A stretch of 64,000 bases of DNA from Brachymonas denitrificans. Lineage in GTDB: Bacteria > Pseudomonadota > Gammaproteobacteria > Burkholderiales > Burkholderiaceae_C. The notes beneath the pieces were generated by a model. It was given only the letters and a program-made list of their open reading frames with translations. It searched no databases and was not told the origin of the DNA. Shown here one piece after another: positions 24,564 through 37,147 of this stretch. Position numbers and translations under genes: made by a program. The stretch covers positions 2,371,001-2,435,000 of the forward strand of contig NZ_CAJQUA010000001.1 of the NCBI RefSeq assembly GCF_907163135.1. The letters are read 5' to 3'. The first letter of the stretch is position 1; each line of letters starts with the position of its first letter.

Positions 24564-25991
24564 ATGTCACGCAAACTCCTGATGGGCCCGGCGCTGCGGC
24601 GCCTGCGCGAAAAAAACCAGCTCTCCCAGTCCGCCTTTGCCGAGCGGCTCGGGCTGTCGTTCAGCTATATCTGCCAGCTCGAGAACAACCAGCGGCCGGT
24701 GACGGCGTCGGTGCTGCTCAAGCTGACGCAGGTGTTCCAGGTGGACCTGAGCGATTTTTCCGAGGACCGCAACCGGCGCCTGCTGGGCGAGTTGGACGCC
24801 ATCTTCCGGGACCAGGGACTGGTGGGGGATGCCAGCGTGTCCCCCGCGGATATCGACCGCATGGTGCACACCGTGCCGGCACTGGCCGAGACGCTGGTAG
24901 CGCTGTACCAGAAGCAGTTGCATCTGCAGGAGGAGCTGCAGCAGCTGGTGGACCGTTTCTACGGCGATTCGCAGCAGGCGGCCCAGGCGCCGTTTCCGCA
25001 TGAGGCGGCGCGCGATTTCTTCAACCGGCATGACAACTATTTCGATGCGCTGGACCGGCAGGCCGAGCAGCTGGCGCGCGACTGGGCCCTGCAGCCGGGA
25101 CGCCGGGGGGCCGAGTTGCGCGAACGCCTGCAGCAGGAGCATGGCATCGAGGTGGTGGCCGGCGAGGCCAGCACGCTGGAACTGCGCCAGTACGACGCAC
25201 GCCGGCGCCGCCTGGTGCTCAAGCCGCAACTCGGCGATGCACAGCAGGCCTTTCAGATGGCGACGCAACTGTGCTTTCTGGCCTACGGCGACCTGCTGGA
25301 CCAGGCCTGCGCCGAAGAGACGGCGCTGGCCGACGCGCAAACGCGCACGCTGGCGCGGCAGGGGCTGGCGCATTACTTTGCCGGGGCGCTGCTGCTGCCC
25401 TATGGCGAATTCCTGCAGGCGGCGCGCAGCATGCGCTACGACGTGGAGCAGCTGCAGCGGCGCTTCCAGGTGAGTTTCGAGAGCGTGTGCCACCGCCTGA
25501 GCACGCTGCAGCGCAGCGGGGCGCGCGGCATTCCGATGTACCTGATCCGGGTGGATCAGGCCGGCAACGTGAGCAAACGGCAGAGCGCCAACTCGCTGCA
25601 TTTCGCACGCCATGGCGGCACCTGTCCGCTCTGGCATGTGTTCGAGGCGTTTGCCCAGCCGGGGCAGATTCTGACGCAGGTGGCCGAAATGCCGGACGGC
25701 ACGCGCTATTTCGGCATTGCGCGCAGCGTGCAGCGTGGCGGCGGCAGCTTTCACGCGCCGCGCAAGCGCTTTGCCTTCGGCATCGGCTGCGAACTGGCGC
25801 AGGCACGGGAACTGGTGTATGCCGATGGCTGGGATCTGCAGCAGCCGCGCGCCATCACGCCGATCGGGCCGGGCTGCCGCGTCTGCCCGCGCACCGATTG
25901 CGTGCAGCGCGCCTTCCCGCCGGCGGGCAAGCCTCTGCACAACGACGATTTCAGCGAGTCGCTGGTGTCGTACCGGCTGGAAGAGAGCTGA
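24564..25991 (+). CDS. RamB/ScfR-type short-chain fatty acyl regulator (XRE, ImmA/IrrE-like)
   Basis: The 475-residue protein has an N-terminal XRE helix-turn-helix (residues about 8-62: LRREKNQLSQSAFAERLGLS-like region, ICQLENNQRPVTASVLLKL). A central ImmA/IrrE-like part follows, and the C-terminal DUF2083 region has the conserved cysteines GCRVCPRTDC. This is the family of RamB, which senses short-chain acyl metabolism. It is divergent from mmsA with TTTGCAAA sites between, so it probably controls the valine cluster and itself. ATG 24564 is preferred over the in-frame upstream extension to 24495, which would overlap operator sites. Confidence 0.88.
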   Translation: MSRKLLMGPALRRLREKNQLSQSAFAERLGLSFSYICQLENNQRPVTASVLLKLTQVFQVDLSDFSEDRNRRLLGELDAIFRDQGLVGDASVSPADIDRMVHTVPALAETLVALYQKQLHLQEELQQLVDRFYGDSQQAAQAPFPHEAARDFFNRHDNYFDALDRQAEQLARDWALQPGRRGAELRERLQQEHGIEVVAGEASTLELRQYDARRRRLVLKPQLGDAQQAFQMATQLCFLAYGDLLDQACAEETALADAQTRTLARQGLAHYFAGALLLPYGEFLQAARSMRYDVEQLQRRFQVSFESVCHRLSTLQRSGARGIPMYLIRVDQAGNVSKRQSANSLHFARHGGTCPLWHVFEAFAQPGQILTQVAEMPDGTRYFGIARSVQRGGGSFHAPRKRFAFGIGCELAQARELVYADGWDLQQPRAITPIGPGCRVCPRTDCVQRAFPPAGKPLHNDDFSESLVSYRLEES

Positions 25992-27344
25992 TCAGCCCAG
26001 CAGGCCGTAGAGCATCACGGTCAGGATCAGCAACGGGGTGACCGTGGTCAGCACGATGTAGATGATCCGCAGCAGCGCTGCGTTGCCCAGCGTGCCGCCA
26101 TTGCTGTTGGCCGCCACGAAACCGGCGCGCTTCCAGCGCAGCAGCACGAACAGGCAGGTCAGCAGGCCGGTGATCGGCATCAGCAGCTTGCTGGAGAGGA
26201 AATCGAACAGATCGAACAGGTTCATGCCTGCAAGCTGCACCCCACTCAGCGTGCTGGAAGACAGGGCCGACAGGCTGCCCAGCGCGACCAGCAGCAGGGC
26301 GGTGAGCCAGGTGGCGCGGGCACGGCGCATGCGCAGGCGCTCGTGCAGGATGGCGACCGGCACTTCCACCAGCGACAGCATGGCGCCGATGGCGGCGAAG
26401 GTGGTCAGCACGAAGAAGGTGACCATCAGCAGGTGGCCGAAGGGCATGCCGGCGAATACGGCGGGAATGGTCTGGAACAGCAGGGCGGGCCCGCCGGCGG
26501 GGTTGAAGCCGAGCGCGAATACGGCGGGGAAGATGGCCAGGCCGGCCAGCATGGACACGGTCAGATCGGCCAGCATCACCGTGAGCGCGGTGCGCGGAAT
26601 GTTCTGCTCCTGGCGGAAGTAGCTCCCGTAGATGGTCATGCTGCCCACGCCCAGCGAGAGCTTGAAGAAGGCCAGGCCGAGCGCCTTGAGCAGCACCTGG
26701 CTGTCGATGCGGGAAAAGTCGGGCAGGAACAGGAAGCGCACGCCCTCCATGGCGCCCGGGAGCATCAGTGCGAAAGCCGCTACCAGCACCAGCAGGCCGA
26801 ACAGCAGCGGCATCAGTCGCTTGGTGACCGCCTCGATGCCGCGGCTGACGCCGAAGGTGATGATGGCGCCGACCAGCAGCAGCACCAGCCATTGCCAGCC
26901 CAGAGCGGCGACGGGATTGCTCACCAGGGCGCCGAAAGTCTGCTCCAGCACCCCGCGATCCTGCGTGAGGATGCCGCCGCCCACGCTCTTGCCCACGTAG
27001 GCAAAGACCCATCCGACCACGGCCGAGTAGAACGACATGATCAGCAGCACCGAGATGAGGCCGAGCACGCCGATGATCCACCACAGCGTGCCTGGCGCCA
27101 GCTTGCGATAGACCCCGACCGGATCGGTGCGTGCGGTGCGACCCAGGCTGATCTCCGCAATCATCAGCGGCAGGCCGGCCAGCAGCGTGGCGATGAGGTA
27201 AATCAGCAGAAAACCGGCACCGCCGTTGTTGCCGGTCTGGTAGGGAAACATCCAGATGTTGCCGAGACCGACGGCAGAACCCAGGGTGGCGGCGAGCACG
27301 CCGAAGCCGGAGCTGAAGCTGTCGCGGGTGGCGGGGGAGGTCAT
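25992..27344 (-). CDS. sodium-dependent transporter of the NSS/SNF family
   Basis: The roughly 450-residue membrane protein has the NSS signature in helix 1 (AATLGSAVGLGNIWMFPYQTG), GAGFLLIYLIATLLAGLPLM, LGRTARTDPV, and about 11-12 hydrophobic helices. Family members import amino acids or related solutes with sodium. The stop codon is directly adjacent to the stop of the convergent regulator. An alternative GTG start lies at 27386; neither start has a strong ribosome-binding site. The substrate cannot be told from the sequence. Confidence 0.88.
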   Translation of the reverse strand: MTSPATRDSFSSGFGVLAATLGSAVGLGNIWMFPYQTGNNGGAGFLLIYLIATLLAGLPLMIAEISLGRTARTDPVGVYRKLAPGTLWWIIGVLGLISVLLIMSFYSAVVGWVFAYVGKSVGGGILTQDRGVLEQTFGALVSNPVAALGWQWLVLLLVGAIITFGVSRGIEAVTKRLMPLLFGLLVLVAAFALMLPGAMEGVRFLFLPDFSRIDSQVLLKALGLAFFKLSLGVGSMTIYGSYFRQEQNIPRTALTVMLADLTVSMLAGLAIFPAVFALGFNPAGGPALLFQTIPAVFAGMPFGHLLMVTFFVLTTFAAIGAMLSLVEVPVAILHERLRMRRARATWLTALLLVALGSLSALSSSTLSGVQLAGMNLFDLFDFLSSKLLMPITGLLTCLFVLLRWKRAGFVAANSNGGTLGNAALLRIIYIVLTTVTPLLILTVMLYGLLG

Positions 27345-27685
27345 GTTTTCAGGGGCATGCGGCAGCGTATGCACGGACGATTGCACAGCCTGCCAAAGGG
27401 AGTTGCATTATAGGGGCGCTGGAACTGCGGCCCGTGGCATGCGAGGGGAATAGGCCCTCCCCGTTAAATACTCATTTTTGATGAATATTGAGGGTCAATT
27501 TCTGAGCCATATAGGATTGTCGCGTAATTGCTACGTGAGCAAGTGAGTAAAGATCTGCAACATCTGCTATCATCGAAACGGCGCACGTTTTGTGACAAAT
27601 GTCACGAAATGTGGGTCCAGTTTTCTGGTGGGGCACCCTTTTTCCTATAGGGGTTAGTTTCGATCAATGACAAGAGGAGAACGAC
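27345..27685. other. AT-rich promoter region of the YadA-like gene
   Basis: No gene is seen. A promoter-like TTGAGG (27488-27493) and TATAGG (27510-27515) pair is 16 bases apart. The CRP-like palindrome at 27591-27606 follows. The ribosome-binding site AGAGGAGA ends the region. Confidence 0.4.
27591..27606. promoter_or_regulatory. CRP/FNR-superfamily-like site upstream of the YadA-like gene
   Basis: TGTGA (27591-27595), six bases and TCACG (27602-27606) match the CRP-type consensus in nine of ten positions; the core GTGACA-AA-TGTCAC is a perfect inverted repeat. It lies 80 bases before the start codon. Confidence 0.5.
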
Positions 27686-28765
27686 TTGAAAACACGTAAA
27701 CACATGGACATGACTCGTAACACGCTGCTAGGCGCGCTGCTGGCTGGGGTGGGCGCTATGGTGCCATTGCAGTCGGCACAGGCGGCGGATGTCACAATTG
27801 GAGGCAAGGAAGTCACTGTTTGGAATTCATTCTTGGGCATTCCTTATCCGGATGGGAATAACGGCGGTGTTCTGAATGCGCCTGGTGGCATCACTACGAC
27901 TACGCTTGGCACTTCCGGCAATGCGACGGTGGGGGGGGCGCTCAGCGTGACTGGCGTTACGACCACCAAGGGCATCACCAATACCGGTTTGCTGACCAAC
28001 AATGGCAACGCAAAGATCGATGGCGATTTGGAGGTTACCGGCAAGGTAGACTCGGCGGAAGTGAACGCGGGCAAGGTGAACGCTGGCGAAGTGAACGCTG
28101 GTGAAGTGAACACCGACAAGGTGAACGCTGGTGAAGTGAACACCGACAAGGTGAACGCTGGTGAAGTGAACACCGCCAAGGTGAACGCTGGTGAAGTGAA
28201 CACCGACAAGGTGAACGCTGGTGAAGTGAACACCGCCAAGGTGAATGCTGGCGAAGTGAACACCGCCAAGGTGAACGCTGGTGAAGTGAACACCGACAAG
28301 GTGAACGCTGGTGAAGTGAATACTGCCAAGGTAAATGCAACTACTGGTAACTTTGGCACCCTGAACGTGGGTCAGGATGTCAATGTTGGTCGCAACCTGT
28401 CCGTGGAAGGCATGACCAATACCCACGGCATCAACAACAACGGCCAGCGTATCCAGAACGTTGGTGCTGCCGTTGCAGGCACCGATGCGGTCAACCTGAA
28501 CCAGCTCAATGAGCGCTTTGGCGAAGCGCAGAAGTACACCGACAACGGCGTTGCTGCGGCTCTCGCGATTCCCAGCATGCCGACGCTGGCTCCTGGCAAG
28601 GGATGGGCCGGCATGGCGGTTGGCAACTACGGCAGCGCCACTGCGGTCGGCTTGGCCGTGGGTTACCAGGTGAACGAACGCTGGAACTTGGGTCTGGGCG
28701 TGTCTCAAGCCACGCGCTCCGGCGGCAAGACTGCAGTGAAGGCACAGGCCGGCTTCTCCTGGTAA
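27686..28765 (+). CDS. short YadA-like trimeric autotransporter with decapeptide repeats
   Basis: The 359-residue protein has a signal peptide (1-33, ending AQA), a short N-terminal part and a repeat stalk of eight VNAGEVNT(D/A)K units (residues about 136-215). A YadA stalk motif follows (QRIQNVGAAVAGTDAVNLNQL), then a C-terminal membrane anchor of four strands (GKGWAGMAVGNYGSATAVGL to KAQAGFSW) ending in an aromatic residue, as outer-membrane anchors do. Such proteins form trimers on the cell surface and usually act in adhesion. The start is a TTG at 27686 with AGAGGAGA seven bases upstream; ATG 27704 is the alternative. Confidence 0.85.
   Translation: MKTRKHMDMTRNTLLGALLAGVGAMVPLQSAQAADVTIGGKEVTVWNSFLGIPYPDGNNGGVLNAPGGITTTTLGTSGNATVGGALSVTGVTTTKGITNTGLLTNNGNAKIDGDLEVTGKVDSAEVNAGKVNAGEVNAGEVNTDKVNAGEVNTDKVNAGEVNTAKVNAGEVNTDKVNAGEVNTAKVNAGEVNTAKVNAGEVNTDKVNAGEVNTAKVNATTGNFGTLNVGQDVNVGRNLSVEGMTNTHGINNNGQRIQNVGAAVAGTDAVNLNQLNERFGEAQKYTDNGVAAALAIPSMPTLAPGKGWAGMAVGNYGSATAVGLAVGYQVNERWNLGLGVSQATRSGGKTAVKAQAGFSW
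28091..28330 (+). repeat. eight 30-bp tandem repeats in the adhesin stalk
   Basis: Eight in-frame 30-base units begin GTGAACGCTGGTGAAGTGAA and encode VNAGEVNTDK or VNAGEVNTAK. The order is D, D, A, D, A, A, D, A. Two related 15-base half units precede them (28061-28090). Near identity at DNA level indicates recent expansion. Confidence 0.95.
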
Positions 28766-28843
28766 GCCAGCGGGAGAGCGTTCCATCCGTTGAAGGTGCT
28801 TGTGCCCTCCCTCAAGCATCCCGGCGACGGATGGGCTGAACAG

Positions 28844-28879
28844 AAAAATGGCGTCCAGATTTGCCTGGACGCCATTTTT
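28844..28879. terminator. bidirectional terminator between the adhesin and alcohol dehydrogenase genes
   Basis: AAAAATGGCGTCCAG (28844-28858) and CTGGACGCCATTTTT (28865-28879) form a perfect 15-bp stem around ATTTGC. It has T runs in both directions and lies between convergent genes. Confidence 0.93.
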
Positions 28880-28900
28880 CGCTTGGAACGATGATGGGAC

Positions 28901-30073
28901 TTACAGCGCAGCTTGCAGGATCTGCCTGCTGGTTTCCAGGTTGATATCCTGCTTTTCGCCCAGCTTGACCATCCCATGCTTGTCCAGTTGCGCGACCAGC
29001 GCGTTGATGGCGCTGGCGTCGAGCTGGTAGTCGGACAGGCGGGTGGGGACTTCCAGCGACTCGAAGAAGGCGCGCGTGCAGGCGATGGCCTGGTCGATGC
29101 GGGCCTCGGGCTCGCCATCGCGGATGTCCCAGACGCGCTCGGCGTATTGCAGCAGCTTGGCGCGCTTTTCCTCGCGGCGCACCTGCATCACCGCAGGCAG
29201 CACCACGGCCAGCGTGCGCGCATGGTCGATGCCGTGCAGCGCGGTGAGTTCGTGGCCGATCATGTGCGTGGCCCAGTCCTGCGGCACGCCGGCGCCGATC
29301 AGGCCGTTGAGGGCCATGGTGGCGGTCCACATCAGGTTGGCGCGGGTGTCGTAATCGTCCGGCTTCTCGATGGCGTCGTGGCCGATCTCCACCAGGGTGC
29401 GCAGCAGGCCTTCGGCAAAGCGGTCCTGCACGCGGGCGTTGACCGGGTAGGTGAGGTATTGCTCGGTGATGTGCACGAAGGCATCGACCACGCCGTTGGC
29501 GACCTGGCGCTTGGGCAGGGTGAAGGTTTTGGCGGGGTCGAGCACCGAGAACTGCGGATAGGTGCAGCGGCTGGAGAAGGGCAGCTTGTCGTGCGTGGCG
29601 GCCTTGGTGATGACGGCGCCGTTGTTCATTTCGGAGCCGGTGGCCGGCAGCGTCAGCACCGAGCCGAAGGGCAGGGCGGACTTGACCACGCGGCCGCCGG
29701 TGAGCAGGATGTTCCAGGGGTCTTCGCCCTCCGGCAGTGCGGCGGCAGCGGCGACGAACTTGGTGCCGTCGATGACCGAACCGCCGCCGACCGCCAGCAG
29801 GAAGTCGATCTGCTCGGCCTTGACCTGTTGCACGGCGCGCATCAGGGTTTCGAAGGTGGGGTTGGGCTCGATGCCGGCGAATTCGGTGATCTGGCGCGTG
29901 CCGCCTTCGGCCAGCGCGGCCTTCACTTCGTCCAGCGTGCCGTTCTGGATCACGCTGCCGCCGCCATACAGCAGCAGCACGCGGGCATTGGCCGGAACGG
30001 CCTTGGCCAGCTTGGCAATGCTGCCCTGGCCGAAGAGGATGCGGGTGGGGTTCTGGTAGTCGAAATTCTGCAT
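28901..30073 (-). CDS. iron-containing alcohol dehydrogenase (YqhD-like)
   Basis: The 390-residue group III alcohol dehydrogenase shows the NADP-binding GGGSVIDGTKFVA, LTLPATGSEMNNGAVI, and the metal-binding region MIGHELTALHGIDHARTLAVVLP. YqhD-type enzymes reduce a broad range of aldehydes with NADPH. MQNFDYQNPTRILFG is the typical start, giving ATG 30073; the frame extends upstream without family sequence and no strong ribosome-binding site is seen. It is a single gene, bounded by a strong terminator on its 3' side. Confidence 0.9.
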   Translation of the reverse strand: MQNFDYQNPTRILFGQGSIAKLAKAVPANARVLLLYGGGSVIQNGTLDEVKAALAEGGTRQITEFAGIEPNPTFETLMRAVQQVKAEQIDFLLAVGGGSVIDGTKFVAAAAALPEGEDPWNILLTGGRVVKSALPFGSVLTLPATGSEMNNGAVITKAATHDKLPFSSRCTYPQFSVLDPAKTFTLPKRQVANGVVDAFVHITEQYLTYPVNARVQDRFAEGLLRTLVEIGHDAIEKPDDYDTRANLMWTATMALNGLIGAGVPQDWATHMIGHELTALHGIDHARTLAVVLPAVMQVRREEKRAKLLQYAERVWDIRDGEPEARIDQAIACTRAFFESLEVPTRLSDYQLDASAINALVAQLDKHGMVKLGEKQDINLETSRQILQAAL

Positions 30074-30277
30074 GATAGAAGGCTGAGTGAAGGCGCTTGG
30101 AACCTGTGGCGGGAAGAGTTTGATGGTAGCGCGGCCCCATTGCCCTTGGAAGCGTAGCGGGATAGAAAGAACAGGGCACACTTTTTACAGGCGCGTTCAG
30201 GACGCCGCGGCACGGATCGGTGACGGCGCGTCGGGCGCGATCAAGGCAATGGTGACGATCAAACACAATGCCCCCGG

Positions 30278-30308
30278 CCCTTCAGGACACGGGGGCATGC
30301 TCAGCTTG
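30278..30308 (-). terminator. probable terminator after the 3HB-oligomer hydrolase gene
   Basis: ATGCCCCCG (30278-30286) pairs with CGGGGGCAT (30300-30308) in a strong GC stem. On the minus strand it is followed by TTGTGTTTG, a weak T tract. It begins a few bases beyond the hydrolase stop. Confidence 0.6.
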
Positions 30309-30313
30309 CGCGC

Positions 30314-32518
30314 TTACTGCGGGATGCGCAGCGTGTTCTGGCTGAAGGTAATGCGGTTGCCCGCTGCAGCCGCCTGCGCGATGGCCGGCAGGTTGGTGCT
30401 GGTGAGCGTACTGCCCGCCGCACGCGGCGTGGTGCGGATCACCTGGCTGTCAGGCAGCGGCTTCTGGTTGCGCAAATGGGCATACATGGCATCCATCGCC
30501 TGGTTGAAGTAGTAGTGCAGCGGCACGAAGCGCGTGTCATAGCCCAGCAGCGGGCCGAAGCCGAGGAAGCTGTCGAAATGCTGGGCGTTGGTGACCTCGA
30601 CGTAGCGCAGCGGCGCGCCGGCCTGCCCCATCAGGCCCTTGCCGATATAGGCGCGGCTGGCGTGGTTGGGCGGGATCAGCGCGTCATTGCGGCCGGCAAC
30701 CACCAGCGTGGGCTTGCCGCTGGCGGTGCCGGCGATCTGTACTTCGCTGATGCCCTTGCGCACTTTCCGGGCATCGGCATTCAGGGTGCCGGTGAGCGGC
30801 TGACCGCTGACCGGGTCGGTACCGGTGGCCATGGCACGCAGACACAGGGCGCCGTCCAGGGCGAAGTCGGCCCGGCGTGTGCTCGGCGACAGCGCGAGGA
30901 AATCCAGCACCGGCCCGGCGGCCGTGCCGTCCGCATTCACCGCCGGGTTGTAGACGATGTTCACGCCACTGGTCGGCGGTACCCCGTTGCCGCTGGCAAA
31001 CAGCCCCGCCAGGGTGGCCGGGGCCTGCGCGACCGGCTTGCCTGTGGCATCGGTATTGGCAAAGCTGAAGCCGCAGACCTGGTCCTGCACGCGGAAGCGG
31101 CCAGCGGCATTCACGTAGGTGACGGCGATGGCGTTGGTGGCGAGACGGTAGTGCGACTGGTGCAGGAAGTCATGCTCCGGGCCCCAGCCGTAGGCATGCA
31201 GGCGTTGCAACGCTTCGCTGGCCTGTGCCTCGAGCGTGGTCGCCGTCAGCAGGCCTTTTTCCTTCAGGCCGGTGCAGCGGTTCTGCGCAGCGGTGGTGAA
31301 AGCGGCTGGCCAGAACGCTGCAGACATGCTCAAGGGCTGGGCCAGTGCGGCACAGGGCTGGTACAGGTTGGCGTAGGTGAAATAGTCCACCAGCGAACTG
31401 CCGATGCGGCTGGCCGGCACATTCCCCTGCGTGATGGAAAGTCCGCCCACATCGCGCAGCTGCACCTGGGGTTCGGAGACCGCCACGCCGTCGATCAGGC
31501 CCTGGGTGTCCTGCTCGGCAGCGGCCAGCGCGGCGCCGGCGCCGTTGGAAACAGACGAGGCGATCACCAGCGTATTCTGTGGTGTGAACTTGCGCAGCGT
31601 CTGGCCGTTGGAGGCCTTGCCGGCGAGCTGTTCATTGAGCACATAGAGAGCGAATTCGACCGAGCGCAGCGTGTCGCGACCCCAGTCCTTCTCGGGGTTG
31701 TTCTGCGAATGCGCATGCTTGTAGGCCACATGGTGCGGATAGGTCTGCCTGAAATTGTCGAGATGCGGCTTGTCCGGATAGACCTGGAACAGCGCACGCT
31801 TGCCCAGCGCTGCCACCGTCTGCAGCACGCCGTCGATGCCGGTGACCTGGTCGGAGGCGAGCGCATGGATGCCATTGCCTGTGCCCTTGTCGGTGTAGGC
31901 TACGGCGCAGCCATGTTTCAGGCCCCAATCGCCCGAGGTGCCGATGGCGCCGTAGATGCCGCGTGAACCGGACGAGGTGCCGGTGACGATGCAGGGATTG
32001 GCGGCATCGAAGCGGTCCGGCAGCTGCACCATCAGCGTCACGTTCTCGTGGCCGCTGCCGGGGTCGGCGTAGACGATGTATTCGGTGCCCGGGATCTTGC
32101 CTTCGCCCAGCGTGGCCTGGCCCCGGACGTCAACCGCGGGGCCGAACACGGTGCCGAAGCCCCCTGCCGGCGTGGGATCGACGAGGGCGCGGTAATTGTT
32201 GTAGATCGCATTGCGGCGTAGCTCGGCCGCGGTGGGTGCCAGCGGGTTGGCATAGGCGGGAGCAGCGCCCGCCAGGCCGGTCTGGCCGAGTCCGGCGGTG
32301 AGCAGGTCGTCGGACTGGCCGTCGTAGTGTTGCTTGCCGATGTCGCCGAAGAGATAGGGCGGGCGCTGGTTGTAGGGGCCTTCTGCACTGCTTGCGCCGC
32401 CCCCACCGCCACCACAGGCAGCAAGCAGGACGGTGGCGGCAACAGCCGGGATGAGGGACGCGGACGAGCGGGCAGGCTGCAAGGGCAAATCTCCATCGGG
32501 TTGGGAAGGAAATGCCAT
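30314..32518 (-). CDS. D-(-)-3-hydroxybutyrate oligomer hydrolase
   Basis: The 734-residue protein matches the 3HB-oligomer hydrolase family that cleaves short 3-hydroxybutyrate oligomers from PHB breakdown: RPPYLFGDIGKQHYDG-like start region, CIVTGTSSGSRGIYGAIGT, CAVAYTDKGTGNG, the nucleophile Ser in VIASSVSNGAGAAL, and VVAGRNDALIPPNHASR. A lipobox (LLAACGGG) at about residues 32-39 suggests a lipoprotein at the outer face of the inner membrane or in the outer membrane. ATG 32518 is used; GTG 32530 is possible. The Gly run after the Cys is typical of such lipoprotein linkers. Confidence 0.9.
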   Translation of the reverse strand: MAFPSQPDGDLPLQPARSSASLIPAVAATVLLAACGGGGGGASSAEGPYNQRPPYLFGDIGKQHYDGQSDDLLTAGLGQTGLAGAAPAYANPLAPTAAELRRNAIYNNYRALVDPTPAGGFGTVFGPAVDVRGQATLGEGKIPGTEYIVYADPGSGHENVTLMVQLPDRFDAANPCIVTGTSSGSRGIYGAIGTSGDWGLKHGCAVAYTDKGTGNGIHALASDQVTGIDGVLQTVAALGKRALFQVYPDKPHLDNFRQTYPHHVAYKHAHSQNNPEKDWGRDTLRSVEFALYVLNEQLAGKASNGQTLRKFTPQNTLVIASSVSNGAGAALAAAEQDTQGLIDGVAVSEPQVQLRDVGGLSITQGNVPASRIGSSLVDYFTYANLYQPCAALAQPLSMSAAFWPAAFTTAAQNRCTGLKEKGLLTATTLEAQASEALQRLHAYGWGPEHDFLHQSHYRLATNAIAVTYVNAAGRFRVQDQVCGFSFANTDATGKPVAQAPATLAGLFASGNGVPPTSGVNIVYNPAVNADGTAAGPVLDFLALSPSTRRADFALDGALCLRAMATGTDPVSGQPLTGTLNADARKVRKGISEVQIAGTASGKPTLVVAGRNDALIPPNHASRAYIGKGLMGQAGAPLRYVEVTNAQHFDSFLGFGPLLGYDTRFVPLHYYFNQAMDAMYAHLRNQKPLPDSQVIRTTPRAAGSTLTSTNLPAIAQAAAAGNRITFSQNTLRIPQ

Positions 32519-32802
32519 GGTAGGAAGCACGGGACGGAGGACTTGGCAGGGGTTTCCATGGGCTGTGTGACCAATTGCAACGAGTGCGGGCAGAGAGGTG
32601 TTGCGTGCAACTGATTTTCGCGGGGGTCAATGGATGTTTGCCTTGCGTTCTGCTGCGGGGCTCTGCTTGATGCTTCTGCGCCTGTGCATCCATTGCCGGC
32701 ATGCGTCAAGACCTGCGTGGGGCCAGGGCGGCACATTGCCCCCGTCACATGCCGGCGCTATCATGAAGGGTTCTCCTTGCACCGCCCTCGAGCGGCCATT
32801 CC

Positions 32803-35799
<2,997 letters not shown>

Positions 35800-35979
35800 A
35801 GGGCGGGCCGACTGCTGCCATTTGCCCGTTGCGCAACCTGGGATCAGTTGTCCGGCGCGCAACGCGACGCTCCCGTTTGACCAGCTCGCCTGTGCCAGTG
35901 CGTGCGCATGTGGCAAATGGGATAGAAGTCATGCGAAGATGATGGTCTCTATAAACAGAACAATCCCGGAGACATCCCC

Positions 35980-36420
35980 ATGCCCATGTTCGTCGACACA
36001 ACGCCGCCCGGCCAGTGCATCTTCTGCAAGCTGGTCGCCGGCGAAATCCCGTCCGCCCGCGTCTACGAGGACGACTTGACTCTGGCCTTCATGGACTTGG
36101 GCCAGGTCAACCCCGGTCACGTGCTGGTGGCCACCAAGCGCCACGCCGCCACGCTGTTCGACATCACGCCCGAGGAAGCAGCCGCCGTCATGCAGACGGC
36201 GCAGAAGGTGGCGCAGGCGGTGCAGGCCGTGTTCGATCCGCCGGGCCTGACCCTGCTGCAGGCCAACGGCAGGGAAGGCGACCAGACCGTGTTCCACTTC
36301 CACATGCACGTGGTGCCGCGCCACGGCAACGACGGCATCGCCCTGTCCTGGCCGCGCAAGGAGCCGGGCGCAGAGGTGCTCCACGGTTATGCCGAGCGGT
36401 TGCGGGCCGCATTGAGCTGA
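35980..36420 (+). CDS. HIT-family hydrolase
   Basis: The 146-residue protein has the histidine-triad motif HFHMHVVPR near residue 107 and the N-terminal CIFCKLVAGEIPSARVYED. HIT proteins hydrolyse nucleoside phosphoramidates or similar nucleotide conjugates. It ends GYAERLRAAL and is complete. It follows uvrA by 180 bases with no visible terminator. The exact substrate is unknown. Confidence 0.92.
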   Translation: MPMFVDTTPPGQCIFCKLVAGEIPSARVYEDDLTLAFMDLGQVNPGHVLVATKRHAATLFDITPEEAAAVMQTAQKVAQAVQAVFDPPGLTLLQANGREGDQTVFHFHMHVVPRHGNDGIALSWPRKEPGAEVLHGYAERLRAALS

Positions 36421-36470
36421 ATGCCACCCGGCACGCTAAGCGCGTCGGTCACCAACCCCTGCCCGCGGCT

Positions 36471-37052
36471 TCAGATGCTGATCTGTGCCCCCAGCACTTT
36501 GGCAAACTGGGCCAGCCAGGCGGGATGCGCTGGCCAGGCCGGTGCCGTCACCAGATGGCCATCGGTCACCGCCTCGGTCACTGCAATCTCGGCATAGCTG
36601 CCACCCGCCGCACGCACTTCCGGCGCACAGGCCGGATAGGCCGAGCAGGTGCGCCCGCCCTGCAGGATGCCGGCGGCAGCCAGAATCTGCGCCCCATGGC
36701 AGACAGCCGCAATCGGCTTGCGCGCCTCGTCGAAATTGCGCACGATCTCGAGGATGCGCTCGTTCAGGCGCAGGTATTCCGGTGCGCGGCCGCCGGGAAT
36801 CAGCAGGCCGGCATAGTCGTCTTCGCGCACCGCGGCAAAGTCGTAGTTGAGCGTGAAGTTGTGGCCGCGCTTCTCGCTGTAGGTCTGGTCGCCCTCGAAG
36901 TCGTGGATGGCGGTTGCAACGGTGTCGCCGGCCTGCTTGTCCGGGCAGACGGCGTGCACGGTATAGCCCAGCGCCTGCAGGAACTGGAACGGCACCATGG
37001 TTTCGTAATCTTCGGCGTAGTCGCCCACCAGCATCAGAATCTGCTTGCTCAT
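36471..37052 (-). CDS. DJ-1/PfpI family protein (YhbO-like)
   Basis: The 193-residue protein has the DJ-1/PfpI fold signatures [31 protein letters not shown] and the nucleophile-elbow Cys in [10 protein letters not shown]. The family includes YhbO/PfpI glyoxalase or deglycase-like stress proteins. It converges with the HIT gene. GGAG lies before ATG 37052; the open frame continues upstream to 37103 without family sequence. It ends with the canonical type of FAKVLGAQI strand-helix. Confidence 0.9.
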   Translation of the reverse strand: MSKQILMLVGDYAEDYETMVPFQFLQALGYTVHAVCPDKQAGDTVATAIHDFEGDQTYSEKRGHNFTLNYDFAAVREDDYAGLLIPGGRAPEYLRLNERILEIVRNFDEARKPIAAVCHGAQILAAAGILQGGRTCSAYPACAPEVRAAGGSYAEIAVTEAVTDGHLVTAPAWPAHPAWLAQFAKVLGAQISI

Positions 37053-37147
37053 CGGTCGTCTCCTCGCGTTTGCGGCGGCTGTGCCACCGGGGATGGAGGC
37101 CACAGACTAGCACCCAAGCGGTGACAGATGTCTGACGCCGGCCTGCC

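Noticed and set aside
28091-28330. CRISPR-like direct repeats
   Set aside because: The 30-base units are contiguous, in frame and without spacers, inside an adhesin gene.
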